Origin: Ruminococcaceae bacterium UBA1425
GTDB taxonomy: Bacteria; Bacillota; Clostridia; Oscillospirales; Acutalibacteraceae
NCBI GenBank assembly: GCA_002329365.1
Contig: DCUB01000018.1
Coordinates: 27,837-91,836 of the forward strand
Length of the DNA: 64,000 nucleotides
Direction: 5' to 3'
Part shown: piece after piece, positions 1 to 7,475 of the stretch
How positions within the stretch are numbered: the stretch's first letter is position 1
Layout of the letters: each line of letters begins with the position of its first letter
Position numbers and translations under genes: made by a program
The notes under the pieces: model-generated
Database searches by the model: none
Told to the model about the DNA's origin: nothing
The model's input: the letters and a program-made list of their open reading frames with translations, nothing else

Positions 1-363
1 TGTCATCCTGAGGCGCAACGCGCCGAAGGGTCTTTAATTGTATTCAATTTTTGCCCTGAAAAAACCCGTGCCGGTTCGGAAATTAAAGATTCTTCGCTTC
101 GCTCAGAATGACAATACTTCGCTCAGAATGACACGCTTGCTCAGAATGACATAATTGCTCAGAATGACATACTTGCTCAGAATGACACGCTCGCTCAGAA
201 TGACATACTTGCTCAGAATGACACGCTCGCTCAGAATGACATACTCGCTCAGAATGACATACTTGCTCAGAATGACACTTAAAAAAACCGTGCCGGTTAG
301 AGCCGAGCTTTTCGCTCATCTTAACCGGCACGGGTTAATTTTTGTTATCGCGGTGAAAACTGC
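1..363. repeat. Repeat-rich intergenic segment with an 18-bp tandem array
   Basis: Two partner elements frame this segment. One at 1-33 reads TGTCATCCTGAGGCG onward, and one at 86-113 reads AAGATTCTTCGCTTCGCTCA onward; their ends are near inverted repeats of each other. From about 102 to 278 the second element's tail, TCAGAATGACA, recurs about ten times in an 18-bp period with a variable stretch such as TACTTGC or CGCTCGC. The 18-bp period keeps frames open and gives a His-Ser-Glu-rich conceptual peptide on the minus strand, but no start signal or codon structure supports a gene. Related elements lie at 6350-6417 and 30351-30416. I see no gene here. Confidence 0.85.
283..338 (-). terminator. 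Intrinsic terminator of the Thr-rich membrane protein gene
   Basis: Read on the minus strand, a long stem (AACCGGCACGG pairing with CCGTGCCGGTT, extended inward) is followed by seven Ts. It lies 26 bases past the stop of the 364-1404 gene. A second, half copy of the stem sequence sits at 62-80. Confidence 0.8.
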
Positions 364-1404
364 TTAAATGTCGTCTCTGCCGCTGAATATATCTTCGTAC
401 TCCATTTCCCTTTTTTCGCCGTCGGGCGCGGGGGGTGCCCCGTCGTTATTTTCGCCCGCCGCGGTTCCGGCTTCGGGGTCTGACGCGCCGTCATTGTTTT
501 GCTGTTCTTCCGTCTTATCCGCTTCCGCTTGAACCGTATCCGGCTTAGCCGTATCCTCCTGAGCCTGTTCAGCCGGTGTCTGTGCCGTCTGCTCCCCCTG
601 TTGAATCTCCTCCTGCACTTCCCCGGCCTGCTCCCCGCCGTCAACAGTTTCGTCCTCGTCTTCGACAACGGTTTGCGTGAATTCAGGCGTTTCGCGGTTC
701 TTTGATATTAAAACGTCGCCGGAAAACGCGTCGTCGTCCTCCGCGCTTAGCGCCGCTTCCTTCTGGGCAAGCCTTTTGTTACGGATTGAGAACAATCCCG
801 TCAGCAGGCTGATTGCGATAAGCATTGCCGCGACGGCTATCATGACGGTAACCGCGGGGTTCTGCTCTCGTTCTTCCTGCTCGTCTGCTTTGGTTGTGTC
901 CGCGTCGGTTTCATGCTCCCCGTAACCGTTCGCTTCGCTAAGCCTGCTGTAATACGCCGAAAGCGGGTCCATTGTTCCGCCGGGGACAGTTGTGTTCATC
1001 ACGACAGTAATCGTCATTTTTTTAACGGTAGTCGTTATCTTTCTTGTTGTTGCCGCGGTTGACGATGAATTTGGTTTCGTCGTGCCCGGTTTTTCGGTTT
1101 CGCTGCCGCTTTCGCTGAGCGTTTCGGAAGCGTTTGACGTGGTGGCTTTTGTGCTCGTCAGGTCGTCCTTCAGCGACGATACTATGCTGCTGATGTCGAG
1201 GGCTGTTGAAGAAGCGGAGGTTTTCTGCCACGGCCATGTCAGCTTTGTAGTCGTTTCGATTTTTGCTGTTGTAGTCGTTGTTGTTGTTGTGACATTTGTT
1301 TCGGAGCTGTCCTCAATGGCGCTTACTCCCGTGAAGCTGGCAACAAAGGCAAAGGCGAGGCAGACCAATATGGCCGAAAGTAAAACCGGGATTTTCTTTT
1401 TCAT
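364..1404 (-). CDS. Ser/Thr-rich single-pass membrane protein, function unknown
   Basis: The 346-residue protein has an N-terminal signal peptide (about 1-29), a long extracytoplasmic Ser/Thr-rich stretch with a run of eight Thr near 39-46, one hydrophobic membrane helix near 183-205, a short basic stop-transfer segment, and a very acidic Gln/Glu-rich tail of about 130 residues that should face the cytoplasm. No catalytic domain is recognisable. The composition fits a wall-spanning or glycosylated stalk protein, but that is inference. It is the second gene of an operon with the VTT-domain gene, 26 bases downstream of it, and ends at a strong terminator (283-338). The opposite strand also has open frames because of the low-complexity codons; these are shadows. 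Confidence 0.7.
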   Translation of the reverse strand: MKKKIPVLLSAILVCLAFAFVASFTGVSAIEDSSETNVTTTTTTTTAKIETTTKLTWPWQKTSASSTALDISSIVSSLKDDLTSTKATTSNASETLSESGSETEKPGTTKPNSSSTAATTRKITTTVKKMTITVVMNTTVPGGTMDPLSAYYSRLSEANGYGEHETDADTTKADEQEEREQNPAVTVMIAVAAMLIAISLLTGLFSIRNKRLAQKEAALSAEDDDAFSGDVLISKNRETPEFTQTVVEDEDETVDGGEQAGEVQEEIQQGEQTAQTPAEQAQEDTAKPDTVQAEADKTEEQQNNDGASDPEAGTAAGENNDGAPPAPDGEKREMEYEDIFSGRDDI

Positions 1405-1430
1405 GTTCCGACCTCCGGGTATGTAAAAAA

Positions 1431-2171
1431 TTATTTTTCCGACGCTGATTTTTTCGCGGCGCTTTTCGCGCTAAGCTTTTTTGCCGCCATTGATGACAGC
1501 AGCGCGAAGACGACTATCGGCAAAAGAAGAAGATAGCTTTTAGGGTCCTTGAGGTCACCGTACGCGCCTAAGCATGTATACATGATGACAAGCGGCAGCA
1601 GACCGATTATCGATGCTATCATATAGTTTTTGAACGAGATGTTCATCGCGCCGAAAATAAGGCTGCTCAAATCGTTTGCGAGGATTCCCGTCGCCTTCAT
1701 GCACGCAACGACGGCAAACTCGTTTGCTCCCGCGAATTCGTCGAGCTTTTTAATTTTTTTGAACCTTCGGCTCAAAGTTTCGAGCATGCTTTTGCCTGTG
1801 AACCTGCCGAGAAAATAAGGCAGCGCAAGGCTTAAAACGGCTGACAGGAAGCTGACGAGCAGCGCCGTCCATATGTTTTCAAAAAACAGACCGCTTACTG
1901 CAAACACCACGGCAAACGGAAAAACAAGCGCGAACGATTTTATTATGGAAAACAAAATGATTCCCGCGGCTACCGCCGTCGTGCTTCCCGATATCATCGA
2001 CTTTACGGCGTCGATATTCTTGACGGAAATATCGTACTTCCTGACTAAATATACGCAGAATACCATCATGGCAACCATAAAAATAACGGCGGTTATCTGG
2101 AGCGACTTGACGAGCTTACCGTAGTCCTTTTTGTCCGGGGCTTCTGTTCCGGCAACAGTTTTTTCGGTCAT
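1431..2171 (-). CDS. TVP38/TMEM64-family (VTT domain) membrane protein
   Basis: An integral membrane protein of 246 residues with about five to six hydrophobic segments. The central region has the family features of VTT/DedA-like proteins: an F-P-F-A-V-V segment, a G-R-F-T-G-K motif after a helical hairpin, and a conserved membrane-reentrant segment. Members are proposed to act in lipid or small-molecule translocation; substrate cannot be read here. The start was set at the ATG at 2171 because GGAG lies seven bases upstream; a TTG 27 bases earlier lacks such a site. A second member of the family lies at 25651-26394. The C-terminus is Ala/Lys-rich. Confidence 0.8.
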   Translation of the reverse strand: MTEKTVAGTEAPDKKDYGKLVKSLQITAVIFMVAMMVFCVYLVRKYDISVKNIDAVKSMISGSTTAVAAGIILFSIIKSFALVFPFAVVFAVSGLFFENIWTALLVSFLSAVLSLALPYFLGRFTGKSMLETLSRRFKKIKKLDEFAGANEFAVVACMKATGILANDLSSLIFGAMNISFKNYMIASIIGLLPLVIMYTCLGAYGDLKDPKSYLLLLPIVVFALLSSMAAKKLSAKSAAKKSASEK

Positions 2172-2219
2172 CTTCTTTCTCCTTTTTTGTTTCGGCAACG
2201 TATCAATATACCGACTACA

Positions 2220-2248
2220 AATATATCACGGCTTGCCGTCAATGTCAA
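2220..2248 (-). promoter_or_regulatory. Sigma-A type promoter of the VTT/Thr-rich operon
   Basis: Minus strand TTGACA at 2243-2248, a 17-base spacer, and TATATT at 2220-2225. The spacer contains the 12-bp palindrome ACGGCAAGCCGT, which could be an operator site. Confidence 0.75.
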
Positions 2249-2351
2249 ATAATACTTGAGTTTTCGCGTTTCTGAACATCACGGGACGCATAGATGCGCT
2301 TTCTGAGCGATATAAGCGGGAACAAATAAAAAACCGGGATGCCAACAAGAG

Positions 2352-2392
2352 AAAAAACGCCGGACAGCCGCGTGACTGCCCGGCGGTTTTTT
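2352..2392. terminator. Bidirectional terminator between the ABC operon and the VTT gene
   Basis: A stem of CGCCGGACAGCC with GGCAGTC-type partner bases ends in CGGCGG. It has an A-run on one side and a T-run on the other, so both strands read hairpin followed by six Ts. On the minus strand it directly follows the ABC permease stop at 2397. Confidence 0.75.
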
Positions 2393-2396
2393 GCGT

Positions 2397-4811
2397 TTAA
2401 AATACAAGCTCTTTCGGCATCAGCTTCGCGGGAATGCACATGACGGAATAGCCCCCGCCCGCATGCTCATAGCAGACGTAATAAAACTCCTCGTCCGTGT
2501 AGTACGAGCCGTAGCTGATTTTTTTAAGCTTCCCGATTACGGAGGTATCTGTTATTTCCTTCGATTCGGAGAAGTATTCATAAACCCTTTCGTTTGTGAA
2601 CGTACCGTTAAAATGTATGACGGGCGGATAACCTCCTCCGAGAAAGTACCAAGTTTCACTGTCGGACTTTGCAAGCCCGCTTATGCTCATCACGCGGGCG
2701 CTGACTATATCCGCATCATAACTCAGAAGCTCTGAAAAGCCGTTGTTCATGAGAAACGCAATTGTTTCCGTCATTTTTTCGGTTATCATCACGCTCACCT
2801 GTGAGCCGTCTGAAAAATGCCTCCACACCTGGTCTCCCGGAGCCGGCTTTACCGGGGCTTCTGACGTCAGATAAAAATACGGGCTTGTATTATACTTGTA
2901 ATCATAGAAGTCGCCTTCTGTTTCATAGTAGTTGCTTTCGTAGTACGCTCCCTCCTCGGAATCCATTACCTTTATGCTGTCGTGCGTGAACACAAGCGTT
3001 GCGAGCTGCTCTGTAAGGGGCTTTTGCTTTACATCCGCTGATGTGTTAATAAGGTCGTGGGCGACGGCTTCAAGCAGATTTTTCCTTTGCTCCGCCGTCA
3101 TCCTAAGCAGGGAATAGCTATTGTCAAGATACTTCGACGCCAGATAAACGGCGTTGTCCTCATTCTGATAGAAGGACTTGTTGAGTTTAACCTGCTCGCT
3201 GTCCTTTGCCGAAACAGGCTCGGTCATCTGTTCTTTAACAGCGTTCTTGTACCAGTCGCCGAAATTAAGCTCCCCGTATGATTTAAAAACGCTCATCGGT
3301 ACATAATCATAGTGTCTTTTAAGCTTTGAGCCGTTTTCTTTTGTGTATTCGATTGTCACGGGGCTGTACAATATCTGTTCCTGGCGTGGAGCCACCGTGT
3401 CCGTATTATGCGGCTCAATTATATCGGCTTTTATAAACATACGGTGGATTTCCGCAGCCTTGCGCTTGTCGTTTTCAGTCGACAGCGTAAGCCGGCTGTT
3501 CCATGCATCATAGTAGCCGTAGGAGGGAATCCCTCCTAGTCCGTAAGAGTAATAATCATTTAAAACATCCATAATGCCGTTGTACGTCACAGGTGTAACG
3601 GCAATCTCCTTTACACCGTTCAGGTCAGGTATACGCGCGGAATACCCGAAAAGCCCTGTTGCGAAAACCGTTCCGACCGCCGCGAGTATAGCCGACTGAA
3701 CGGGGAGCATTTTAAGATTTTTCACCCACTCCCTTTTGTTTAAGGTCAGCAGTATGTCGGCTATAAGGAAAACGGCAGCGGCTGCAAGAAGACCGGTAAT
3801 TATTGCTGCCGCCTTACCGATTTTGGCGGTACTGACGCCTATGCAGAACGCTGAAAGCCCCGCGTCGAGCGATATGACGAAGGTCATGACCTTTGACGAG
3901 CCCCAGAAGCCCGCAATCTCTGTTTTTCTTCTTTTGAAAAGCGCTCCCGACACGGCGGCAAGCAGCGCAGTTACGCACAGCCAGAGGATTACCGGGAAAA
4001 ACGGCGGCGTGCTCCACTCAAACGAAGCTTCTTCCGTGCTTTTCATGAGGTTGCCGAAATCAGACGCTTCTGCCAGAAATGTTATGGGATTGTAATGCAT
4101 CAGACTGATAAAGAGGTCGTCGCCGTTCCCGCCGAACTGGGAGCCTAATGTCAGCGTGTTCATTATCTCCGAAATCTCCAGATAAACGAGCGACGGCGTA
4201 AACAGCAGTATGATGCCGAAAACGACGCCTTCGACGCTTGTGCCCGCAACGCACATAACCGTAATAAAAAGCAGGAAAATATTAAGAGTATACACTATAA
4301 AGCCGCAGGCAAGATAAAGCCACGACATAAGAAGCTCGTACGAGAACCCGAACAGCAGCACATTCACAATAAGGTCAACCAGCGCGGGCAGCAGAATCAT
4401 TGAGCCGAGCAGGAACACTCCGCCGAGCAGCTTTGCGTAAAACAGCTTTGACTTTGATATCCCCATACCGAACCAGACGTTGACTGTCTTTTTTGAATTA
4501 ATGAATTTGAAAATCGTCACGGCAAGTATTACGGCGGCGAGAGCAAATACGAAGTGGAGTGCAAACAGCGTTTCCTCCAGGGAGTATCCCGTTCCGAGCA
4601 GGAAAAATTTTATGTCGCTGCCGACGCTTGCGGCTTTTTCCCCGTAATACATATCGTATACAATTTCGTTCGTGCCGCCTATATATGAGGCGAGATACAT
4701 AACGCCGATTAACAGGACGGACGCGACGATTGCGGGAGCATAAAGGCAGTTTCTTACGGTGTACCAAAAGGTGTTTGAAAAGGTGTTAACTGAAGATTTT
4801 TGAGATGTCAT
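2397..4811 (-). CDS. ABC-2 type exporter permease (large, YtrC/D-like context)
   Basis: An 804-residue membrane protein. An N-terminal bundle of about six hydrophobic helices (about 20-270) is followed by more helices near 290-400, then a long C-terminal part (about 410-800) that is hydrophilic and Tyr-rich and is likely extracytoplasmic. The start at 4811 is chosen because GGAGGG lies eight bases upstream; it overlaps the end of the ATPase gene by 26 bases, so the two are translationally coupled. With the GntR gene it forms a three-gene regulator-ATPase-permease operon, an arrangement typical of YtrA-type exporters linked to cell-envelope or antimicrobial stress. The substrate is unknown. 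The large soluble domain at the C-terminus has no family I can name. Confidence 0.8.
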   Translation of the reverse strand: MTSQKSSVNTFSNTFWYTVRNCLYAPAIVASVLLIGVMYLASYIGGTNEIVYDMYYGEKAASVGSDIKFFLLGTGYSLEETLFALHFVFALAAVILAVTIFKFINSKKTVNVWFGMGISKSKLFYAKLLGGVFLLGSMILLPALVDLIVNVLLFGFSYELLMSWLYLACGFIVYTLNIFLLFITVMCVAGTSVEGVVFGIILLFTPSLVYLEISEIMNTLTLGSQFGGNGDDLFISLMHYNPITFLAEASDFGNLMKSTEEASFEWSTPPFFPVILWLCVTALLAAVSGALFKRRKTEIAGFWGSSKVMTFVISLDAGLSAFCIGVSTAKIGKAAAIITGLLAAAAVFLIADILLTLNKREWVKNLKMLPVQSAILAAVGTVFATGLFGYSARIPDLNGVKEIAVTPVTYNGIMDVLNDYYSYGLGGIPSYGYYDAWNSRLTLSTENDKRKAAEIHRMFIKADIIEPHNTDTVAPRQEQILYSPVTIEYTKENGSKLKRHYDYVPMSVFKSYGELNFGDWYKNAVKEQMTEPVSAKDSEQVKLNKSFYQNEDNAVYLASKYLDNSYSLLRMTAEQRKNLLEAVAHDLINTSADVKQKPLTEQLATLVFTHDSIKVMDSEEGAYYESNYYETEGDFYDYKYNTSPYFYLTSEAPVKPAPGDQVWRHFSDGSQVSVMITEKMTETIAFLMNNGFSELLSYDADIVSARVMSISGLAKSDSETWYFLGGGYPPVIHFNGTFTNERVYEYFSESKEITDTSVIGKLKKISYGSYYTDEEFYYVCYEHAGGGYSVMCIPAKLMPKELVF

Positions 4812-5685
4812 ATTCGCTTCCCTCCATTTCCTCAAGGAATATCTCTTCGAGCGTCAGCGCGAACTTCTCGACGAGCAGCGGTTTCATCGCCATTATTTTT
4901 GCCTCCGTGTCCTCCTGCTTTCCGTCCGCGGTCAGAATGATCATCTTGCCGTCCTTTGTAAAGCGGCGCACGCTTATGTCTTTAAAGTCGTCCCGCTCTA
5001 CGTCGCGGTCAAAAATGACGCGGTACTTTAAGCGGCTCGCGCTCATTTCGTCGACGGAGCAGTCAAGGACAATTTTTTTGCCGTTAATAAGCCCTATGTG
5101 GTCGCAGATTCCTGCAAGGTCGTGCAGGTTGTGCGACGAAACTATAACGGAGCAGCCGCTCTGCGACATATACTCAAGCACAATTTTCTCCGTCATGCTG
5201 CGCTTTGCCGGGTCGAGTCCGTCAAAAATTTCGTCGAGCAGAAGCACCTCTGGACGCGACGCCATTGCGAAGCACATTTCCGCCTGCCGCTGCATTCCCT
5301 TTGAAAATCCCGCCAAACGCTTTGTTGCGTCAAGCCCGAACGCGTCCGCCATGTTTTGAAACACCTTCATGTCGAACGACGGATAAAACCTGCGGTAGAA
5401 CGCAGCCATTTTTTCCATTGTGGCGCGCGGCAGGAAGTAAAGCTCGTCGGGGACGTAAAACATCCTTTGCTTTATCTTCGGGTTGTCGTAGGTGTTTTCG
5501 CCGAAAGCCGTTATCTCGCCGCCGTCGGGCTTATAGACGCCGATTGCCGACTTTAACAGCGTCGTTTTCCCAGCGCCGTTGTAGCCGACAAGCCCGTAAA
5601 CGGAGGAGTCGCCGACTGAAAAGGAAAGCCCTTCAATGGCTGTAAAGTCACCGAATTTTTTCGTTACGTTTTTAATCTCTACCAT
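4786..5685 (-). CDS. ABC transporter ATP-binding protein
   Basis: A 299-residue ATPase. The Walker A motif G-Y-N-G-A-G-K-T lies at 34-41, the signature region reads F-S-K-G-M in place of L-S-G-G-Q, Walker B is L-L-L-D-E followed by the D-loop G-L-D-P, and the switch His is in S-S-H-N-L. The divergent signature is common in the YtrB/bacitracin-export-like subfamily that pairs with GntR regulators. The start at 5685 has AAGGAG seven bases upstream and overlaps the GntR stop by 14 bases. The partner permease follows with a 26-base overlap. The last ~90 residues are a C-terminal extension seen in this subfamily. Confidence 0.9.
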   Translation of the reverse strand: MVEIKNVTKKFGDFTAIEGLSFSVGDSSVYGLVGYNGAGKTTLLKSAIGVYKPDGGEITAFGENTYDNPKIKQRMFYVPDELYFLPRATMEKMAAFYRRFYPSFDMKVFQNMADAFGLDATKRLAGFSKGMQRQAEMCFAMASRPEVLLLDEIFDGLDPAKRSMTEKIVLEYMSQSGCSVIVSSHNLHDLAGICDHIGLINGKKIVLDCSVDEMSASRLKYRVIFDRDVERDDFKDISVRRFTKDGKMIILTADGKQEDTEAKIMAMKPLLVEKFALTLEEIFLEEMEGSEYDISKIFS

Positions 5686-6055
5686 TCTGATTCTCCTTGC
5701 CGTACAATTCATTCACAAGGTCTATTATTTCGCTTTTTTCGATTCCTTTCATCCTCGCGGCGTTGACCGCCTCGCCGATACCGTTAAGTGCCTTTTTTCT
5801 CATGCTTTCGCCCGCCAGCGCGTTTTCGCTGACGAAGCTGCCCCTGCCTATGATGGTGTAGATTACACCGTCTGCTTCAAGGTCCGAAAACGCTCTTTTA
5901 ACTGTGTTGACGTTAAGTCCCGCGTCGGCGGCAACGGAGCGAATCGAAGGCAGTTGTTCGTTCGGCTTGTAGATTCCGACGCGAATCAGTTCGATTATCT
6001 GATTTTTCACCTGCTCGTAAATAGGCGTGCGGCTTCGTATGTCAATACTAAGCAT
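5672..6055 (-). CDS. GntR-family transcriptional regulator (YtrA subfamily)
   Basis: A short 127-residue regulator with an N-terminal winged helix-turn-helix (about 10-75, with the conserved Q-L-P-S-I-R and N-V-N-T-V segments) and only a short helical C-terminal tail. That is the hallmark of the YtrA subfamily, which lacks a large effector domain. AGGAGG lies six bases before the ATG. It is the first gene of the ABC operon and is preceded by a sigma-A promoter with a perfect inverted repeat just downstream of the -10 box, so it very probably represses its own operon. Confidence 0.9.
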   Translation of the reverse strand: MLSIDIRSRTPIYEQVKNQIIELIRVGIYKPNEQLPSIRSVAADAGLNVNTVKRAFSDLEADGVIYTIIGRGSFVSENALAGESMRKKALNGIGEAVNAARMKGIEKSEIIDLVNELYGKENQNGRD

Positions 6056-6080
6056 ATCATGCCTCCTGTAAGTTGTATGT

Positions 6081-6136
6081 GTGTGATATTATGGTTATCA
6101 CACTTGCAGTATATCACGCCGCGGGTAAGTTGTCAA
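6081..6136 (-). promoter_or_regulatory. Promoter and GntR operator of the ABC exporter operon
   Basis: On the minus strand TTGACA (6131-6136), a 17-base spacer and TATACT (6108-6113) form a near-consensus promoter. Immediately downstream, at 6081-6103, lies GTGTGATA, seven bases, then TATCACAC, a perfect 8-bp inverted repeat at the transcription start region. Its position suits repression by the first gene of the operon. Confidence 0.85.
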
Positions 6137-6443
6137 TATCATTTTTTCGCCGGTGTGTTTATGGGAATTACGGTAAAAATATAATTTGCTTTTGCAGGTG
6201 ACAATATACAAAACGTACGACGTAGAGTGTGTCTCTGACAGCCCGCTTCAGACTGTTAAAAAACAACGCCAAATCCCATATGATTTTTTTATTATATTCG
6301 TAGGGAACGGTCTTGACCGTTCCGAAGGCTGTCTAAAGTTTTCTGTCGTAAGATCCTTCGGCGCGTTGCGCCTCAGGATGACACTAAGCCGTCATTCTGA
6401 GCGAAGCGAAGAATCTTTGGTGCCTATGCGGTGCCGCCTAAAA
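6137..6443. repeat. Intergenic dispersed repeats, no gene
   Basis: This stretch carries a perfect 20-bp palindrome at 6304-6323 (GGAACGGTC, TT, GACCGTTCC) and the composite element at 6350-6383 (AAGATCCTTCGGCGCG onward) plus 6391-6417 (GTCATTCTGAGCGAAGCG onward). Relative to the copy at 30351-30416 the composite is inverted. Open frames across it are products of the repeat sequence. I see no gene. Confidence 0.8.
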
Positions 6444-6481
6444 CAAAAAAGCCGGATTCCGCTTAACGCAAAATCCGGGCT
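6444..6481 (-). terminator. Terminator of the pyrH-to-dus operon
   Basis: Minus strand: AGCCCGGATT pairs with AATCCGGCT around a short loop and is followed by TTTTTTGTTTT. It begins eight bases past the dus stop codon. Confidence 0.85.
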
Positions 6482-6488
6482 CTTAATA

Positions 6489-7466
6489 TCAATGTTGTCC
6501 GCGCTCGGCGTCAATCACCTTTTTTGTAAGCTCGCGTAACTGCTCCATTGAGGATATGGCGCCTATTTCGGCACGAAAGCCTGCCGCGCCGCGCACATCC
6601 CTGATGTACCATGAGGCGTGCTTTCGCGCCTCCCTTATTCCTATATAATCGCCCTTGTATTCGCACAGCTTTTCTATATGCTTCAAAAGGACGTTCATAC
6701 GCTCCCCGACGGGCGGCTCCGGCAAAATCGTGCCGTCCGCGAGATAGGTGTTTATGAGGCTGAAAATCCACGGTCTGCCCAAAGCACCGCGCCCTACCAT
6801 AACCATGTCGCAGCCTGTTTCCTTAAGCATCAGGAGAGCGCTGACGCCGTCTGTGACGTCGCCGTTGCCGATAACGGGTATCGACACGCTTTCCTTAACG
6901 CGTCGGATTATATCCGTATTTACGGGCGGCGCGTACATCTGCTGCCGCGTTCTGCCGTGAACCGTAATGGCCGCCGCGCCCGCGTCCTCGCACCTTTTTG
7001 AAAGCTCGACGGCGTTGACGCTGTCATAGTCCCAACCCGTGCGCATTTTAACGGTAACAGGCACGGGTACAGCTTTTACGCAAGCCGCGGTTATCCTCTG
7101 CGCGAGACGGGGGTCTTTCATAAGCGCGCATCCGCCGCCGTTTCCGGCAACCTTCGGCGCGGGACAGCCCATGTTTATGTCTATTATGTCCGGCTCGTAT
7201 TTCATAGCCGCCGCGGCCGCGGCCGCCATTGTTTCCGGCTCGTCGCCGAAAATCTGCACGGCTGCCGGACGTTCGTCGGGCGAAATGTATAAAAGCTGAG
7301 CCGACTTTTTGTCGTTCATGCTTATTCCCTTTGAGCTTGCCATTTCGCCGACGACATACGACGCGCCGTAGCCTACGCAAAGCTCCCGAAAAGACCTGTC
7401 GGCGACGCCCGCCATAGGAGCCAGCGCCGCCAATCCGTTTATTTCAGCATTTCCGATTTTCAACAT
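6489..7466 (-). CDS. dus: tRNA-dihydrouridine synthase
   Basis: A 325-residue FMN-dependent tRNA-dihydrouridine synthase, which reduces specific uridines in the tRNA D-loop. It has the N-terminal L-A-P-M-A-G-V-A-D motif of the TIM barrel, the catalytic-Cys motif N-M-G-C-P-A-P-K-V, K-M-R-T-G-W for substrate binding, V-H-G-R-T-R-Q-Q-M-Y and the G-N-G-D-V/G-R-G-A-L phosphate-binding loops. It is most like the DusB group of Firmicutes. Its start lies nine bases beyond the polA stop and it is the last gene of the operon, ending at a strong terminator. Confidence 0.93.
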   Translation of the reverse strand: MLKIGNAEINGLAALAPMAGVADRSFRELCVGYGASYVVGEMASSKGISMNDKKSAQLLYISPDERPAAVQIFGDEPETMAAAAAAAMKYEPDIIDINMGCPAPKVAGNGGGCALMKDPRLAQRITAACVKAVPVPVTVKMRTGWDYDSVNAVELSKRCEDAGAAAITVHGRTRQQMYAPPVNTDIIRRVKESVSIPVIGNGDVTDGVSALLMLKETGCDMVMVGRGALGRPWIFSLINTYLADGTILPEPPVGERMNVLLKHIEKLCEYKGDYIGIREARKHASWYIRDVRGAAGFRAEIGAISSMEQLRELTKKVIDAERGQH

Positions 7467-7475
7467 TTTTCACCG

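Noticed and set aside
86..278. CRISPR array
   Set aside because: The period is 18 bp, the variable parts are only about seven bases and recur among copies, and no cas genes are nearby.
83..331. His-Ser-Glu repeat protein on the minus strand
   Set aside because: It is a translation of the 18-bp tandem array; no ribosome site and its period simply keeps the frame open.
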